64,000 nucleotides of DNA from CBDCUW01 sp965222745 (GTDB taxonomy: Bacteria; Planctomycetota; Planctomycetia; Pirellulales; Pirellulaceae): contig CBDCUW010000005.1 of the NCBI GenBank assembly GCA_965222745.1, positions 3,472,001 through 3,536,000 on the forward strand, given 5' to 3'. Under the pieces are notes generated by a model. It saw only the letters and a program-made list of their open reading frames with translations. It searched no databases and had not been told where the DNA came from. The translations under genes were made by a program, and so were the position numbers. Positions 35,372-44,672 of this stretch are shown here, piece after piece. Within the stretch, counting starts at the first letter, position 1. Each line of letters starts with the position of its first letter.

Positions 35372-37740
35372 ACCAAGACGATGCTCATTTGGTCTCGCTC
35401 GTTCAGTCGGCAAGCCGCATTCAGTCTGCCGAGCAGCGTGAGAAGTTTTTGGATGAGTCATGCGGAAAACGTCCCGGACTGCGCACCCGGATGCAAGCCA
35501 TCATCGATATCATGCCAGAGGAGGCGAAAGGTGATCCGCCGCCCGCACCTCATCGCACGAGCGAGCAGAGTGTTTTGGAGGTCCTTGCCGACAGCGTGCA
35601 AGCCCCCAGCGTCGTGTTGGATGACTCGATCGAGGGCGAATCAGAACCAATCGTTCAGCCGACTTCCATCGAGATTCCCAAAACGATCGAGTCCAGCCGC
35701 TTTCAGTTGCAAGGTGAAATCGCGCGCGGTGGCATGGGGGCGATCCTGAAAGGACGCGATGTCGATCTGGGACGCAACCTGGCGATCAAAGTCCTGTTGG
35801 ATCAGCACAAAGACAAGCCACAGGTGATCCAGCGATTCATCGAAGAGGCCCAGATCGGCGGACAGTTGCAACACCCGGGCGTCGCCCCGGTGTATGAGAT
35901 GGGGCAATTCGAAGACGGACGACCCTTCTTTACGATGAAGTTGGTCAGAGGAGACACGCTGGCCTTCATGCTCGCCGTGCGCAAGTCACTCGATCACGAT
36001 CGGTCAAAGCTTTTGGGCATTTTCGAGCAGGTCTGTCAAACGATGGCCTACGCTCATAGCCGCGGAGTGATTCATCGTGACTTGAAGCCGGCAAATGTGA
36101 TGGTCGGATCCTTCGGCGAAGTGCAAGTGATGGACTGGGGGCTGGCCAAGGTCCTGCCGGAGCCGGGTCAGCCGGTGCGACGGCAGCCAAAGCTCGATGC
36201 CACCGACGGAAAGAGTGTGATCGCGACGCTGCGCAGTGGCGGCAGCGACGCGCCGGTCCCACTGGGCACAGCCGGTTCATCTCCTTCGGAAACCCAATTG
36301 GGCAGCGCGCTCGGCACACCGGCCTACATGCCTCCCGAACAGGGCCTCGGCGAGGTCGAACGAATGGATCGTCGCTCGGATGTGTTCGGATTGGGCGCGA
36401 TCCTGTGTGAAATCCTGACCGGAAAACCGCCCTATGTTGCCGATGATCTGCCGGCCCTGATGCGTTTGGTTGCTCGCGGCAACACGGACGAATGTTTCCA
36501 ACGACTCGATCAGTGCGGAGCCGATCCCGAGCTCGTCGAACTCGCCAAGAATTGTTTGGCTTTTGATTTGGGCGACCGCCCGGCAGATGCCGGTGAGGTG
36601 GCTGACCGGGTCAAGGCCTATCTGGAATCGGTCGAGAATCAGATCAAAGAAGCTGAGATTCGACGCGCCGAGGAGGAGGCACGAACGGTAGAGGAACGAA
36701 AACGACTGCGCGTGATACTGGCACTCGCCACCATGGTGTTGCTGATGCTCGCAATCGGCGGTGGCGGATGGATGTGGAATCAGCAACAAAATGCCCAGCG
36801 GCGACGTTTCGCCACGCAAGAGTTTGATGCCATCATCAATCAAGCCAAGCTGCATCAGCGACGCGCCGAAAACTCGGATTTGAAGAACCGGCAGACGGAA
36901 CTGGAACTCGCGATCCAGAACGCCCAGTCGGCGGTTACGTTGACCAGCAATCGCGACCTATCCAAACAGCGAGCCAGCGCTGCTCAAGAACTCCAAACAC
37001 AACTGGAGGCGAACCTCAAGTCGGCTCAACTTGCCTGGCAACGGCAACAGCGAGACAAGTCTCTTCGCGATCAGTTGGAGCTGATTCGCGCCAGTGATGG
37101 CGGAACGAATCACTTTGCTGCCGAAGCCACCGGACATGGTGATCTATCTGACGTGATCAACGATGGCTACAAGGAAGTGTTTCAACAAGCTGGCATCGAT
37201 TTTGATTCGCTTGTCGATTCATCCCTGCAAGATGCGATCGCCGGTTCATCCATTTGCGAGACTCTGGTTTGCTCGCTGGATCATTGGGCTGCCGCCACCC
37301 CACGCCAAGCCGGTGATGATCGAGATCGGTTGCTTCGAATCGCGCAGTCGGCGGACCCGAACCCATGGCGGAAACAGATCCGTACAGCGATCCAAGATGT
37401 CGACGGTGAGGCGGATGAGCAGCCATGGGAGTCGCTTTTCCAAAACGGTACCGCTCAAAATCAGCCGCCCGAAATCATTGCTTCGGCAGCTGCGATGCTA
37501 CGTCGGGCCAGCAAGATAGAGCTTGCGATCGAACTCCTCACAAATTCTCTGCTGCGCCACCCGGCGGATTTTTGGCTCAACTACGAACAGGCGCGTTGCC
37601 ATCAGGCGAAGATGAAAAACGCGGAAGCCATCCACTATGCTCGCGCTGCCTTTGCTGTCGCGCCCCAAAGCTCGGCAGGGAAATGGTTGCGGAACGCTTA
37701 TCTCTCACCAGACAAAACTCAGGGCGCAGTCGCCCGATGA
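35368..37740 (+). CDS. Transmembrane Ser/Thr protein kinase, shortened paralogue of the upstream kinase
   Basis: 790 residues. The kinase domain (~110-430) has GEIARGGMGAILKG, HRDLKPANVMVG, DWGLAKVL and GTPAYMPPEQ; TM is at ~449-471 and a coiled coil follows. It aligns with the preceding kinase along its whole length, with two differences: about 235 residues present in the first (its ~655-890) are missing here, and it stops after the first TPR-like unit (HPADFWLNYEQARCHQAK). The N-terminal ~100 residues are also related (RIQSAEQREKFLDESC). All catalytic residues are intact. Translation is coupled to the first kinase by ATGA. This points to tandem duplication with later deletion. Confidence 0.94.
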   Translation: MNQDDAHLVSLVQSASRIQSAEQREKFLDESCGKRPGLRTRMQAIIDIMPEEAKGDPPPAPHRTSEQSVLEVLADSVQAPSVVLDDSIEGESEPIVQPTSIEIPKTIESSRFQLQGEIARGGMGAILKGRDVDLGRNLAIKVLLDQHKDKPQVIQRFIEEAQIGGQLQHPGVAPVYEMGQFEDGRPFFTMKLVRGDTLAFMLAVRKSLDHDRSKLLGIFEQVCQTMAYAHSRGVIHRDLKPANVMVGSFGEVQVMDWGLAKVLPEPGQPVRRQPKLDATDGKSVIATLRSGGSDAPVPLGTAGSSPSETQLGSALGTPAYMPPEQGLGEVERMDRRSDVFGLGAILCEILTGKPPYVADDLPALMRLVARGNTDECFQRLDQCGADPELVELAKNCLAFDLGDRPADAGEVADRVKAYLESVENQIKEAEIRRAEEEARTVEERKRLRVILALATMVLLMLAIGGGGWMWNQQQNAQRRRFATQEFDAIINQAKLHQRRAENSDLKNRQTELELAIQNAQSAVTLTSNRDLSKQRASAAQELQTQLEANLKSAQLAWQRQQRDKSLRDQLELIRASDGGTNHFAAEATGHGDLSDVINDGYKEVFQQAGIDFDSLVDSSLQDAIAGSSICETLVCSLDHWAAATPRQAGDDRDRLLRIAQSADPNPWRKQIRTAIQDVDGEADEQPWESLFQNGTAQNQPPEIIASAAAMLRRASKIELAIELLTNSLLRHPADFWLNYEQARCHQAKMKNAEAIHYARAAFAVAPQSSAGKWLRNAYLSPDKTQGAVAR

Positions 37741-37776
37741 ATTACTGAGTTTGCTCCGCCGCAACTTTCCGATCCG

Positions 37777-37977
37777 CTACGCCGCTTCTCCCGCCAGCGC
37801 GGACATCAGGTCGACGAATCGTTGCTCCGCTTCGCGTCGGCGGCGAATGCGTTCACCAACGCTCCAGCGTGACCGAATTCGCAACACTCGCCGCGAGATT
37901 TCGATGTCCGATGGCAGCGTCTCATTTTGAGCCGCTACCGTTGTTTCTGAGATATTTGGAGCACAAGTCGTCAACAT
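37777..37977 (-). CDS. Small basic hypothetical protein
   Basis: 66 residues. An AGGAGG ribosome site 9 bases upstream of its ATG, a rarely strong one in this genome, argues that it is translated. The C-terminal half is highly charged (SRRVLRIRSRWSVGERIRRRREAEQRF) and looks like an amphipathic helix, while the N-terminal part is polar. No family is recognised. A hairpin GTCGGG-CTTT-CCCGAC (38005-38020) lies in its leader. It is convergent with the second kinase gene. Confidence 0.55.
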   Translation of the reverse strand: MLTTCAPNISETTVAAQNETLPSDIEISRRVLRIRSRWSVGERIRRRREAEQRFVDLMSALAGEAA

Positions 37978-38286
37978 CGTTGCATCCCTCCTGAATCATG
38001 ATTCGTCGGGCTTTCCCGACTCTTGGGACGGCTTGTTCGGAAATCCTCCACAAGCCTTGTTTTCTGGTTTTGACCCATCTGGTCACTTCAGAGTTGCTTA
38101 CGCAGCAACCGGTGTGCCAATCATCAAAACCGACAGGACCGGACGGGGGGAAGTTCACCCTGGAACTGAGAAAACGGTGGAAAACCCTCGTCCACTCGCT
38201 CCCAAAAACGACGCGAATCCCTGCCAAAAAGTCGCCTGAGGGGCCGAAAGAAGTGCCAGTTTGCCGGCGGAAGTTTTTTTGTTTTT
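37978..38286. other. Gene-free spacer of 309 bp
   Basis: I see no credible gene; the open frames here have unlikely composition and overlap each other. It contains the leader of the 66-residue ORF with its hairpin, a short palindrome AATCATGATT (37994-38003), and a T-rich tract at 38273-38287. Confidence 0.55.
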
Positions 38287-38649
38287 TTAATCCGAGTCGT
38301 CGGCAGCAGCCCATTGCTCCGTTTCAAAACTTTGCAAATCTTGCAATCGACGCTCCGGCAGCAGCATCACCCACAGGCCTTCCGAAAAATCGCCGCGGAT
38401 AGCATCGATCAGCCGCGTCCAGGTCTGTTGATTGCATTTCCCCTGCAATTCACCGTATTGGATCTGCCCCTGGGCGTCGTACAGCATCCCGTAGATCTGC
38501 TGCTGTCCCGAATCTCGAATCCAGACAAATGACCCATCTGGCTCGAAATGGAGCAGTTCCAGCTGCTGCAACCGCTCCGACGCTTCCTCAAAGCTCGTCT
38601 CAATGGGGCCTTTTTCAGGCCCATAGAGGTAAAGATGGAAAGGATTCAT
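38287..38649 (-). CDS. Hypothetical protein
   Basis: 120 residues from ATG 38649 (NPFHLYLYGPEKGP); an in-frame upstream start exists at 38700. The protein is soluble and acidic with regular alternation (FEPDGSFVWIRDSGQQQIYGMLYDAQGQIQYGEL) suggesting a small beta-rich fold. No family is recognised. It is divergent from the gspD gene with a 178-bp spacer, so it might share a control region with the secretion cluster. Confidence 0.7.
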   Translation of the reverse strand: MNPFHLYLYGPEKGPIETSFEEASERLQQLELLHFEPDGSFVWIRDSGQQQIYGMLYDAQGQIQYGELQGKCNQQTWTRLIDAIRGDFSEGLWVMLLPERRLQDLQSFETEQWAAADDSD

Positions 38650-38827
38650 CGCCTGTGAAGCATTCCCCGGCACGGATGCAAAGGAGTTCAAACCTTCCAA
38701 AACTCCGTTGACGGCTTCTCGCCGGTTTTCTTAGCGTCCGCCGTGGAATCGTTCGATCGCCGCGGAGTTGATTCCTATCCATCGTATCCCATCCTGAATC
38801 GTCACGCATCCTAACGGGCCACCTCAC

Positions 38828-41281
38828 TTGATTTCCCCCAGCGCATCACGGAAACGTCGACCGGCAACTTGGGTGGTCGCGTTTTGCGCAGTGGTCGCCA
38901 TCGGCTGGTGCCCCACCTCATCGGCGCAGCAGCCGGCCGAGGATCAGTTGATCGAGCTGAATCTGGCAGGGTCCGTCAGCTTGACCGAGTTGGTCGAAGC
39001 GGTCTCCAAACAATTGGATGTGCGTTTTCTGTACAGCGCGGATTTGGCCAACCGCCAAGTCACTGTCTACACACCGGCAAAACTACCCAAGGAAGCGCTG
39101 CCGATTTTGCTGGGAAGTCTGTTGAAGGGTGAAAATTTGGCGATCGTCGAATCGGACGTTCCCGGCTGGAAGCGGATCATCGACGTTGCCGACATGGGGC
39201 CTTACGCCAGGCCGGGGGAAGCAGCCGAGGTGTTGGCGCGCGACGGGCCGGCCGCCGCAGTCACCCAGGTGATCGAAGTCAAAAACGCGGATGTGTCGAA
39301 GCTTTCTCAGACCATGCGCAGTTTTCTGTCCAAGAGTGCCAACTTCATCGCCCTGCCGGAAAACGGTTTGGTGATCGTCACCGACTACGCCCAGAACGTT
39401 CGAACGATGGTCGAACTTTTGAAGCTGGTCGACCAACCCAGAAGTGAAACGATTATCGATTTTTACGGCACCAAAAATCGTACTCCCGCCGCGTTGATTG
39501 AACAGGTCGATTCGCTGTTGCGCAAAGATCCCACTGCCGCCGGCGCGCTGGACGTCAAATTGTTCAACGACGCATCAGGAAAACGGGTGGTGGTTGCCGG
39601 CGAAGCCGATCGCGTCAGCCAGATCATGCGTCTGCTGCAGCAATTGGACACCGGTACTGATTTCATCACCCGCGCCTACCGGCTGCAAAACGTTGCGGCC
39701 GATCGGATGGACAGACTGGTTCGTGGCCTGGTCCGAAGCAATCAATCGGAATCGTCGATCGAAACGACGGTGGACGAAGACGGCAACATGTTGATCGTGC
39801 GGGCTCCGGCCGAGGTTCACCAGCAGATTGAAACGTTGATGAAAGAATTGGACCGGCCGGTCGATGCCGACGAAAGTCCGATTCAGTTTTACAAGCTTCG
39901 CAACGCCAGCGCGGTCGAAGTGCTCTATTCGCTGCTGGCGTTGCAGGAGGCTGCTGGTAGCGGCGCGGTCGCGGGGGCCGGCGGTCTGGGCTTTGGCGCC
40001 TTTGGTTCGCTGGGCGGATTGAACGTCGGCGGAGTCAATCCTGGTTTTGGAATCGGCGGCGGCCTCTATCCAACGGGCGGAATGGGCACCTTCCCCGGCA
40101 TGAACGCGCAAACCCCTTCGACCACTCGGCTGCCGCTTGAAAACGGCAATGCGGATGACACCGCGCCGCCGTCGACAGGCATCAATCAAAACCGCGCACT
40201 CAGCCCGTTGATCGGTGGAGGTACACCTTTTGATGGCGGCGGAGTCGGCGGACTGGGAGCATTTGGCGGTTTCGGCGGTGCCCAAGTCGCTACCTTACCC
40301 GGTGGTGCGCGCGTGTCGGCCGATGTCGCGACCAACAGCTTGATCGTCTACGCGCCTTCCAACGTTCAACCGTTGTACGAAAAACTGATTCGTTCGCTGG
40401 ACCAACGACGGCCTCAGGTGATGATCGAGGCGGAGATCGTGGCGGTCGACACCTCCGACAACTTTGCCCTCGGTGTCGAGGTCTCGATCGGAGACCGAAC
40501 GGGCACCAAGCGGCTATTCAAATTCACCTCCTTTGGGCTCAGCGAAGTCGACCCTTCCAACGGGTTTTTGACCGTCAATCCGGCGCTCGGATTCAACGGT
40601 GTGCTGATCGATCCCGATGTGGCCGACGTGGTGGTCCAAGCGCTATCGCGGCATACTCGCAGCCGAGTCCTGGCGTCGCCGAAGATCTTGGTCAACGACA
40701 ACCAGACGGGAACGCTGGAAAGTGTTGCCAGCGTGCCGTTTGCCAGCGTCAACACTTCGGTGCAAGTCGCCACCACCAGCCTGGGTGGCGACCAACAAGC
40801 CGGTACAATCATTACCGTCACACCCCACATCAACGAAGACGACCACCTTCAACTAGAATTCGATGTGGAGTTCAGTACCTTTGTGGGTGATGCTGGAGCG
40901 AACCTGCCGCCGCCGCGCCAGATCGACCGGGTCGGCAGCGTGGTCACGATTCCCGACGGCAAAACGGTGGTGGTCGGCGGGCTAAAACGGATCAACGAGA
41001 ACGATACTTTCACGGGAGTCCCGTGGACCGAAAAGATCCCGATCCTGCGAGAATTGACCAGCCTGACCACGGCACAGGAAACGACGACCTCCTTTTTCCT
41101 TTTCATTCGACCAAAGATTTTGCGCGACTCGCGGTTCCGCGATCTGCGATACTTATCTGATATAGAAGTCCAAGACGCTGAAATTCCGGGAGACGATCCC
41201 GAAAGCGGTCCGATCCTGATCCCATGTCCGAAGCCACCCAGCCCAATCGTGAGGCACCCGACCAGCGTGCTGCACCGTTGA
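38828..41281 (+). CDS. gspD: Type II secretion secretin GspD
   Basis: 817 residues from a TTG start; no ATG is available before the signal peptide (WVVAFCAVVAIGWCPTSSAQQ). N0/N1-type domains (~30-190) and further N-domains (VIEVKNADVSKLSQTMRSFL, YRLQNVAADRMDRLVRGL) come first. Two Gly/Phe-rich inserts (~376-430 and ~458-490) interrupt the third. The secretin core (~530-770) has VMIEAEIVAVDTSDNFALGVE, LASPKILVNDNQ and VGGLKRINENDTFTGVPW. It forms the outer-membrane pore. The C-terminal 50 residues are Pro-rich and overlap gspE by 58 bp. First gene of the T2SS cluster. Confidence 0.95.
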   Translation: MISPSASRKRRPATWVVAFCAVVAIGWCPTSSAQQPAEDQLIELNLAGSVSLTELVEAVSKQLDVRFLYSADLANRQVTVYTPAKLPKEALPILLGSLLKGENLAIVESDVPGWKRIIDVADMGPYARPGEAAEVLARDGPAAAVTQVIEVKNADVSKLSQTMRSFLSKSANFIALPENGLVIVTDYAQNVRTMVELLKLVDQPRSETIIDFYGTKNRTPAALIEQVDSLLRKDPTAAGALDVKLFNDASGKRVVVAGEADRVSQIMRLLQQLDTGTDFITRAYRLQNVAADRMDRLVRGLVRSNQSESSIETTVDEDGNMLIVRAPAEVHQQIETLMKELDRPVDADESPIQFYKLRNASAVEVLYSLLALQEAAGSGAVAGAGGLGFGAFGSLGGLNVGGVNPGFGIGGGLYPTGGMGTFPGMNAQTPSTTRLPLENGNADDTAPPSTGINQNRALSPLIGGGTPFDGGGVGGLGAFGGFGGAQVATLPGGARVSADVATNSLIVYAPSNVQPLYEKLIRSLDQRRPQVMIEAEIVAVDTSDNFALGVEVSIGDRTGTKRLFKFTSFGLSEVDPSNGFLTVNPALGFNGVLIDPDVADVVVQALSRHTRSRVLASPKILVNDNQTGTLESVASVPFASVNTSVQVATTSLGGDQQAGTIITVTPHINEDDHLQLEFDVEFSTFVGDAGANLPPPRQIDRVGSVVTIPDGKTVVVGGLKRINENDTFTGVPWTEKIPILRELTSLTTAQETTTSFFLFIRPKILRDSRFRDLRYLSDIEVQDAEIPGDDPESGPILIPCPKPPSPIVRHPTSVLHR

Positions 41282-42921
41282 TCGCCAGCGAGGATCGCCC
41301 CGATGGCGATGCCCGATCGGATGGTCGGCAAGAGCTACCGCAGGCCAGCGGGGATGAAGTGGCGCTGCTTGCCGAAGCGCTCGGTTCGGCTCCCCTTTCG
41401 GACCTGTCGTCGCTGCAGCCGGATCCCGATTTTTTGGCCCGCTTTTCGATTTCCTACGCCCGTTCGCATCGGGTGCTTGGTTTTCGCGATCGACAGAACT
41501 GTTTTGTCGTCGCCATCTGTGACCGCGATGGTTACGAGCATCTTGATATCGTCGGCCGTGCCTTGGGCCAGTCAGCCGATCCGATCCTGGCCACCGGAGC
41601 GGCGATCCAGTCGGCCATCAATGTGGCCTATGCCGATCGGTCCAGCCAAGCGCAACAAGTGATCGATTCGATCGACCGTGAAACCGTGCTCAGCGAGGTC
41701 GGCGCGCTTGCCTCTCGCGAAGACCTGCTGGATACCGAAGGCCGCGCTCCGATCATTCGACTGGTCAATCACTTATTGTTTGACGCCGTCAAAGCGGGCG
41801 CTTCCGACGTGCACATTCAACCTTACGAAGATCGGGTGGTGGTGCGGCAGCGCATCGACGGCGTGCTGTTTGATAGTTTTGAAATCCCCAAGGGGGTTCA
41901 GGAAGAGGTTCTCACCCGCGTCAAGGTGCTCGGCAAAATGAACATTGCCGAGAAGCGGTTGCCTCAGGACGGGCGGGCCACGGTGCAACTGGGGGACCGC
42001 ACTGTCGACTTGCGAATCGCGTCGCTACCGACCAGCCACAACGAACGGATCGTGATTCGTTTGTTGGACAAAAGCGCGCGGCTGTACACGCTGGGTGAAT
42101 TGGGCATGCCGCCGCACTACCTGGACGTCTTCAGCCAGTTGATCACTCGCGATCACGGCATGATCCTGGTCACCGGTCCGACCGGAAGCGGCAAAAGCAC
42201 CACGCTTTACGGGGCGTTGCAGGAGATCAATTCGCACGACCTGAACGTGCTGACGTTGGAAGACCCGATCGAATACCAATTGGACGGGATCTCTCAAACA
42301 CAAATCAACGAAAAGAAAGGGATGACGTTTGCATCGGGGATGCGAAGTGTTCTGCGTCAGGATCCCGACATCATCATGGTGGGCGAAATCCGTGATGATG
42401 AAACGGCGGTGATGGCAATCCAAGCTTCGCTGACCGGCCACCTTGTCTTCAGCACTTTGCACACCAACGACGCCGCCAGCGCCGTGACCAGGTTGTTGGA
42501 CCTGGGCATCGAACCTTACCTGGTCAGCAGTTCGCTGGTGGCTTCCCTGGCACAGCGATTGGTCCGCCGGCTTTGCGAAGACTGCAAACAGCCCGACACC
42601 GCGCACTCCCACGACCTTCCCGTGCTGCCGCCGTCACTGATGTCCGAACAGGGGCTCCGTCTTGCCGATCTTTGCGGGGTTTACAAACCGTCCGGATGCC
42701 AGTCGTGCCGCGGCACCGGTTTTCGAGGCCGAGTTGGATTGTTTGAGTTGCTGGTCATCAATGATGCCTGCCGAGAGCTGGTGCAATCGCGCGGCAACGC
42801 CTCCCAAATTCGCCAGGCTGGATTGGCGGCGGGAATGCACTTGTTGGCGACCGATGGTCTGCTGAAGGTTCACCAGGGAATCACCACGTTGGATGAAGTA
42901 TTGAGAGTAACGACACTATAG
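41224..42921 (+). CDS. gspE: Type II secretion ATPase GspE
   Basis: 565 residues. An N-terminal domain (~70-150) is followed by the hexameric motor ATPase: Walker A GPTGSGKST (~316), Asp box TLEDPIEYQ, Walker B DIIMVGEIRDDET and His box TGHLVFSTLHTNDA. The zinc tetracysteine is CEDCK...CQSCRGTGFRGR (~455-500). GspE powers pseudopilus assembly at the inner membrane. The start lies inside gspD (58-bp overlap). The usual next gene, gspF, is separated by a repeat and an insertion sequence. Confidence 0.96.
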   Translation: MSEATQPNREAPDQRAAPLIASEDRPDGDARSDGRQELPQASGDEVALLAEALGSAPLSDLSSLQPDPDFLARFSISYARSHRVLGFRDRQNCFVVAICDRDGYEHLDIVGRALGQSADPILATGAAIQSAINVAYADRSSQAQQVIDSIDRETVLSEVGALASREDLLDTEGRAPIIRLVNHLLFDAVKAGASDVHIQPYEDRVVVRQRIDGVLFDSFEIPKGVQEEVLTRVKVLGKMNIAEKRLPQDGRATVQLGDRTVDLRIASLPTSHNERIVIRLLDKSARLYTLGELGMPPHYLDVFSQLITRDHGMILVTGPTGSGKSTTLYGALQEINSHDLNVLTLEDPIEYQLDGISQTQINEKKGMTFASGMRSVLRQDPDIIMVGEIRDDETAVMAIQASLTGHLVFSTLHTNDAASAVTRLLDLGIEPYLVSSSLVASLAQRLVRRLCEDCKQPDTAHSHDLPVLPPSLMSEQGLRLADLCGVYKPSGCQSCRGTGFRGRVGLFELLVINDACRELVQSRGNASQIRQAGLAAGMHLLATDGLLKVHQGITTLDEVLRVTTL

Positions 42922-42926
42922 GATTT

Positions 42927-43011
42927 ATTCGGAAATGACTTCGTTGTTTGAATGAGATCACCCTCCCTTCCGGGAGGGTCGGACGCGGTAGCGGCCTGAG
43001 AGCCCGACTCT
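42927..43011. repeat. MITE-like element, left part of a second copy
   Basis: Begins ATTCGGAAATGACTTC and closely follows the left half of the copy at 19957-20129 (TTCGTTGTTTGAATGA, CCCTCCC-TTCC-GGGAGGG, GGACGCGGTAGCGGCC, CTGAGAGCCCGACTCT). It is cut at 43011 by the insertion sequence; the remainder resumes at 44673 (CCCGACTCTCCCAGAGG, AAGAGTG). The far right terminal repeat is not recognisable before gspF. Confidence 0.75.
43001..43011. repeat. Target-site duplication, left copy
   Basis: AGCCCGACTCT directly before the insertion-sequence end, identical to 44673-44683. The uninterrupted homologue at 19957-20129 has this sequence once, followed by CCC, which confirms the duplication. Confidence 0.85.
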
Positions 43012-44672
43012 GGGATGGTGAAAACTCGCTACGCGGCTGAAAAAAGTGTTTCGTTGGTCTTTGCCTGGGCGTATGCTCGGGTGCGACGGGATTGCGTCGA
43101 ATTGGTTAGCCCCGAAGATCTTAACCAGGCTTTGACGTCTTTGTTTAAGACCTTCGTGAATCGCCCTCGGATCTTTGCCGCAGTGCACTCGTCAAACTGA
43201 GTCGCGAAGACCGCAAGCAAGCTCGTAAATGTTCCTCGACCGTGATTTCCTTGTAACGCCTTGAATCCCCCAAATCCGGATTCGAGCACTTCGGTGCTGC
43301 TGGGCAAGATGATGTCGGTGCAATCGAGCTTCTCAAGTTGAGCTTCGTTGTGCTGATAGAATGAGACAATTTGATCGCTAAATTGAAACGCCAACTCGTC
43401 CCGGACTTCACAATTCGATAGACGTTCTCGCAGGCTTTCACTGGCTCCGGCGAATACGCCTCGTTCGCTTGCCATCGTTAATGTTTCGCCAATCAAGCGA
43501 CGGTACTGACACCACAGTTGCAAGTCGGCCTCGAACTGACTGATCCAGCCCAACTTCTCGACGATGCGTTCATGATTCGAGCAGGTCGTCTGGGTCAATT
43601 GGTTCTCAATCATCTTCGCCCAGTCGATCAATCGTCCAAAATCCATAAAACGGCCTTTCTCCTTCTTTCGAGGTGGCAAGAGATGCTCCAGTTCGGTCTG
43701 CTGAATCGCCGCAGTGGTCGTGCCCAGTTTGGCCGAAAACGCTTTCCATCGCTCGTCGCCACGAAGCAGTTTCTTCAGCAAATTGGCAACCTTGTGCTTG
43801 ATGTCGTCGAGGTGGACTCCCGAAAAATCCTTGCTCTTTAGGCGGCGAACGCCTTCGTGCAACTCACACGCTCCGTCGCTGAGAACCGCCAGCGGTGTAC
43901 CAAACTGCTCAGCGGTATCACTCAATTGTTTGGCCACTTCTTCTTTGTCGCGTGAGGACGTTGGTAAAACCGCAAGTGGCGTCATGTCTTGACGTCGCAG
44001 AGCGCGATCGTTTGGCAACTGGCTCCGGCGAATCCCCAGCACAACGAGCACAAACATTTTTCCTAACTGAACGCTGTGGTCGATCATCCACACCCAGTCG
44101 TCTGCTCGGGACGCTTCTTTGAGGATCGCAACGCCATTGCGACAGATCCAGTTTCGCACCGCATCTCTTGAGGGCACTTCGATTTGCAGGTGAAAGGTTT
44201 CGGCAAAGCACTCGATGACTTTGGGAACTGCTCGGACTCCAATCAGTAGGCTCAGTTGGCAGCAAAGACAGATCATTTCGGCACTGAATTGATGACCGGG
44301 CAAGTTTTTCCAATTTGGCAGGGAGTTGGCCGAGTGTGTGACCTGTCGGTCGAGACGCTGTTGAAGATTCTCAGTCAGATTTCGCAGCCGCGTCTGTTCC
44401 CGCTGAGCCTGCTTGAGTTGAAGGCGCGTCTCTTGAATCTCCTGTCGCAAACGCAATGCACGCGTTTTCCAGCGATTTCGAGAGAAGAACAACGACCGTG
44501 AGAGACATCGCCAAGGCGACTTGAAATGCTCGAGTGTTTTAGCGGATGATACGTGCACTGTTGCGCTCCTTCGCTTCGTGGGTTTAGACACAAAACGAAT
44601 ACGCTGGGGCGTAACAGTTTTAAAACATCAATTCTCCGTAAATCCCCTAAACCCCGGCGGTTTCACCATCCC
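43012..44672. mobile_element. Insertion sequence, 1,661 bp, single transposase gene
   Basis: The ends are perfect 12-bp terminal inverted repeats GGGATGGTGAAA (43012-43023) and TTTCACCATCCC (44661-44672), flanked by the 11-bp direct repeat AGCCCGACTCT. One minus-strand ORF fills the element. It sits in the MITE-like repeat between gspE and gspF. The IS family is not assigned: an 11-bp duplication and a transposase of this type do not match any family I can name with confidence. Short flanks and intact ORF suggest recent insertion. Confidence 0.9.
43029..44591 (-). CDS. Transposase of an unassigned DDE-type insertion sequence
   Basis: 520 residues from a GTG start; the stop is 17 bp from the left end of the element. 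A basic N-terminal coiled coil (SRNRWKTRALRLRQEIQETR, ~37-90) is followed by a helical region and a likely RNase H-fold core: D171 in WMIDHSVQLGKMF, D239 in VLSDGACELHEGV and E437 in TEVLESGFGGFKAL form a candidate DDE triad. Between the second Asp and the Glu lies a ~195-residue helical insert, as in several large DDE families. It appears intact. The codon use and lower GC content seem different from the flanking T2SS genes, consistent with transfer. Confidence 0.85.
   Translation of the reverse strand: MSKPTKRRSATVHVSSAKTLEHFKSPWRCLSRSLFFSRNRWKTRALRLRQEIQETRLQLKQAQREQTRLRNLTENLQQRLDRQVTHSANSLPNWKNLPGHQFSAEMICLCCQLSLLIGVRAVPKVIECFAETFHLQIEVPSRDAVRNWICRNGVAILKEASRADDWVWMIDHSVQLGKMFVLVVLGIRRSQLPNDRALRRQDMTPLAVLPTSSRDKEEVAKQLSDTAEQFGTPLAVLSDGACELHEGVRRLKSKDFSGVHLDDIKHKVANLLKKLLRGDERWKAFSAKLGTTTAAIQQTELEHLLPPRKKEKGRFMDFGRLIDWAKMIENQLTQTTCSNHERIVEKLGWISQFEADLQLWCQYRRLIGETLTMASERGVFAGASESLRERLSNCEVRDELAFQFSDQIVSFYQHNEAQLEKLDCTDIILPSSTEVLESGFGGFKALQGNHGRGTFTSLLAVFATQFDECTAAKIRGRFTKVLNKDVKAWLRSSGLTNSTQSRRTRAYAQAKTNETLFSAA

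Noticed and set aside
30497..37740. The two kinases as one gene split by a frameshift
   Set aside because: Each has a complete kinase domain and TM helix and they overlap by a clean ATGA, so they are separate coupled genes.
37998..38402. 134-codon plus-strand open frame
   Set aside because: It overlaps the minus-strand hypothetical gene and an opposing frame of similar length; composition looks non-coding.
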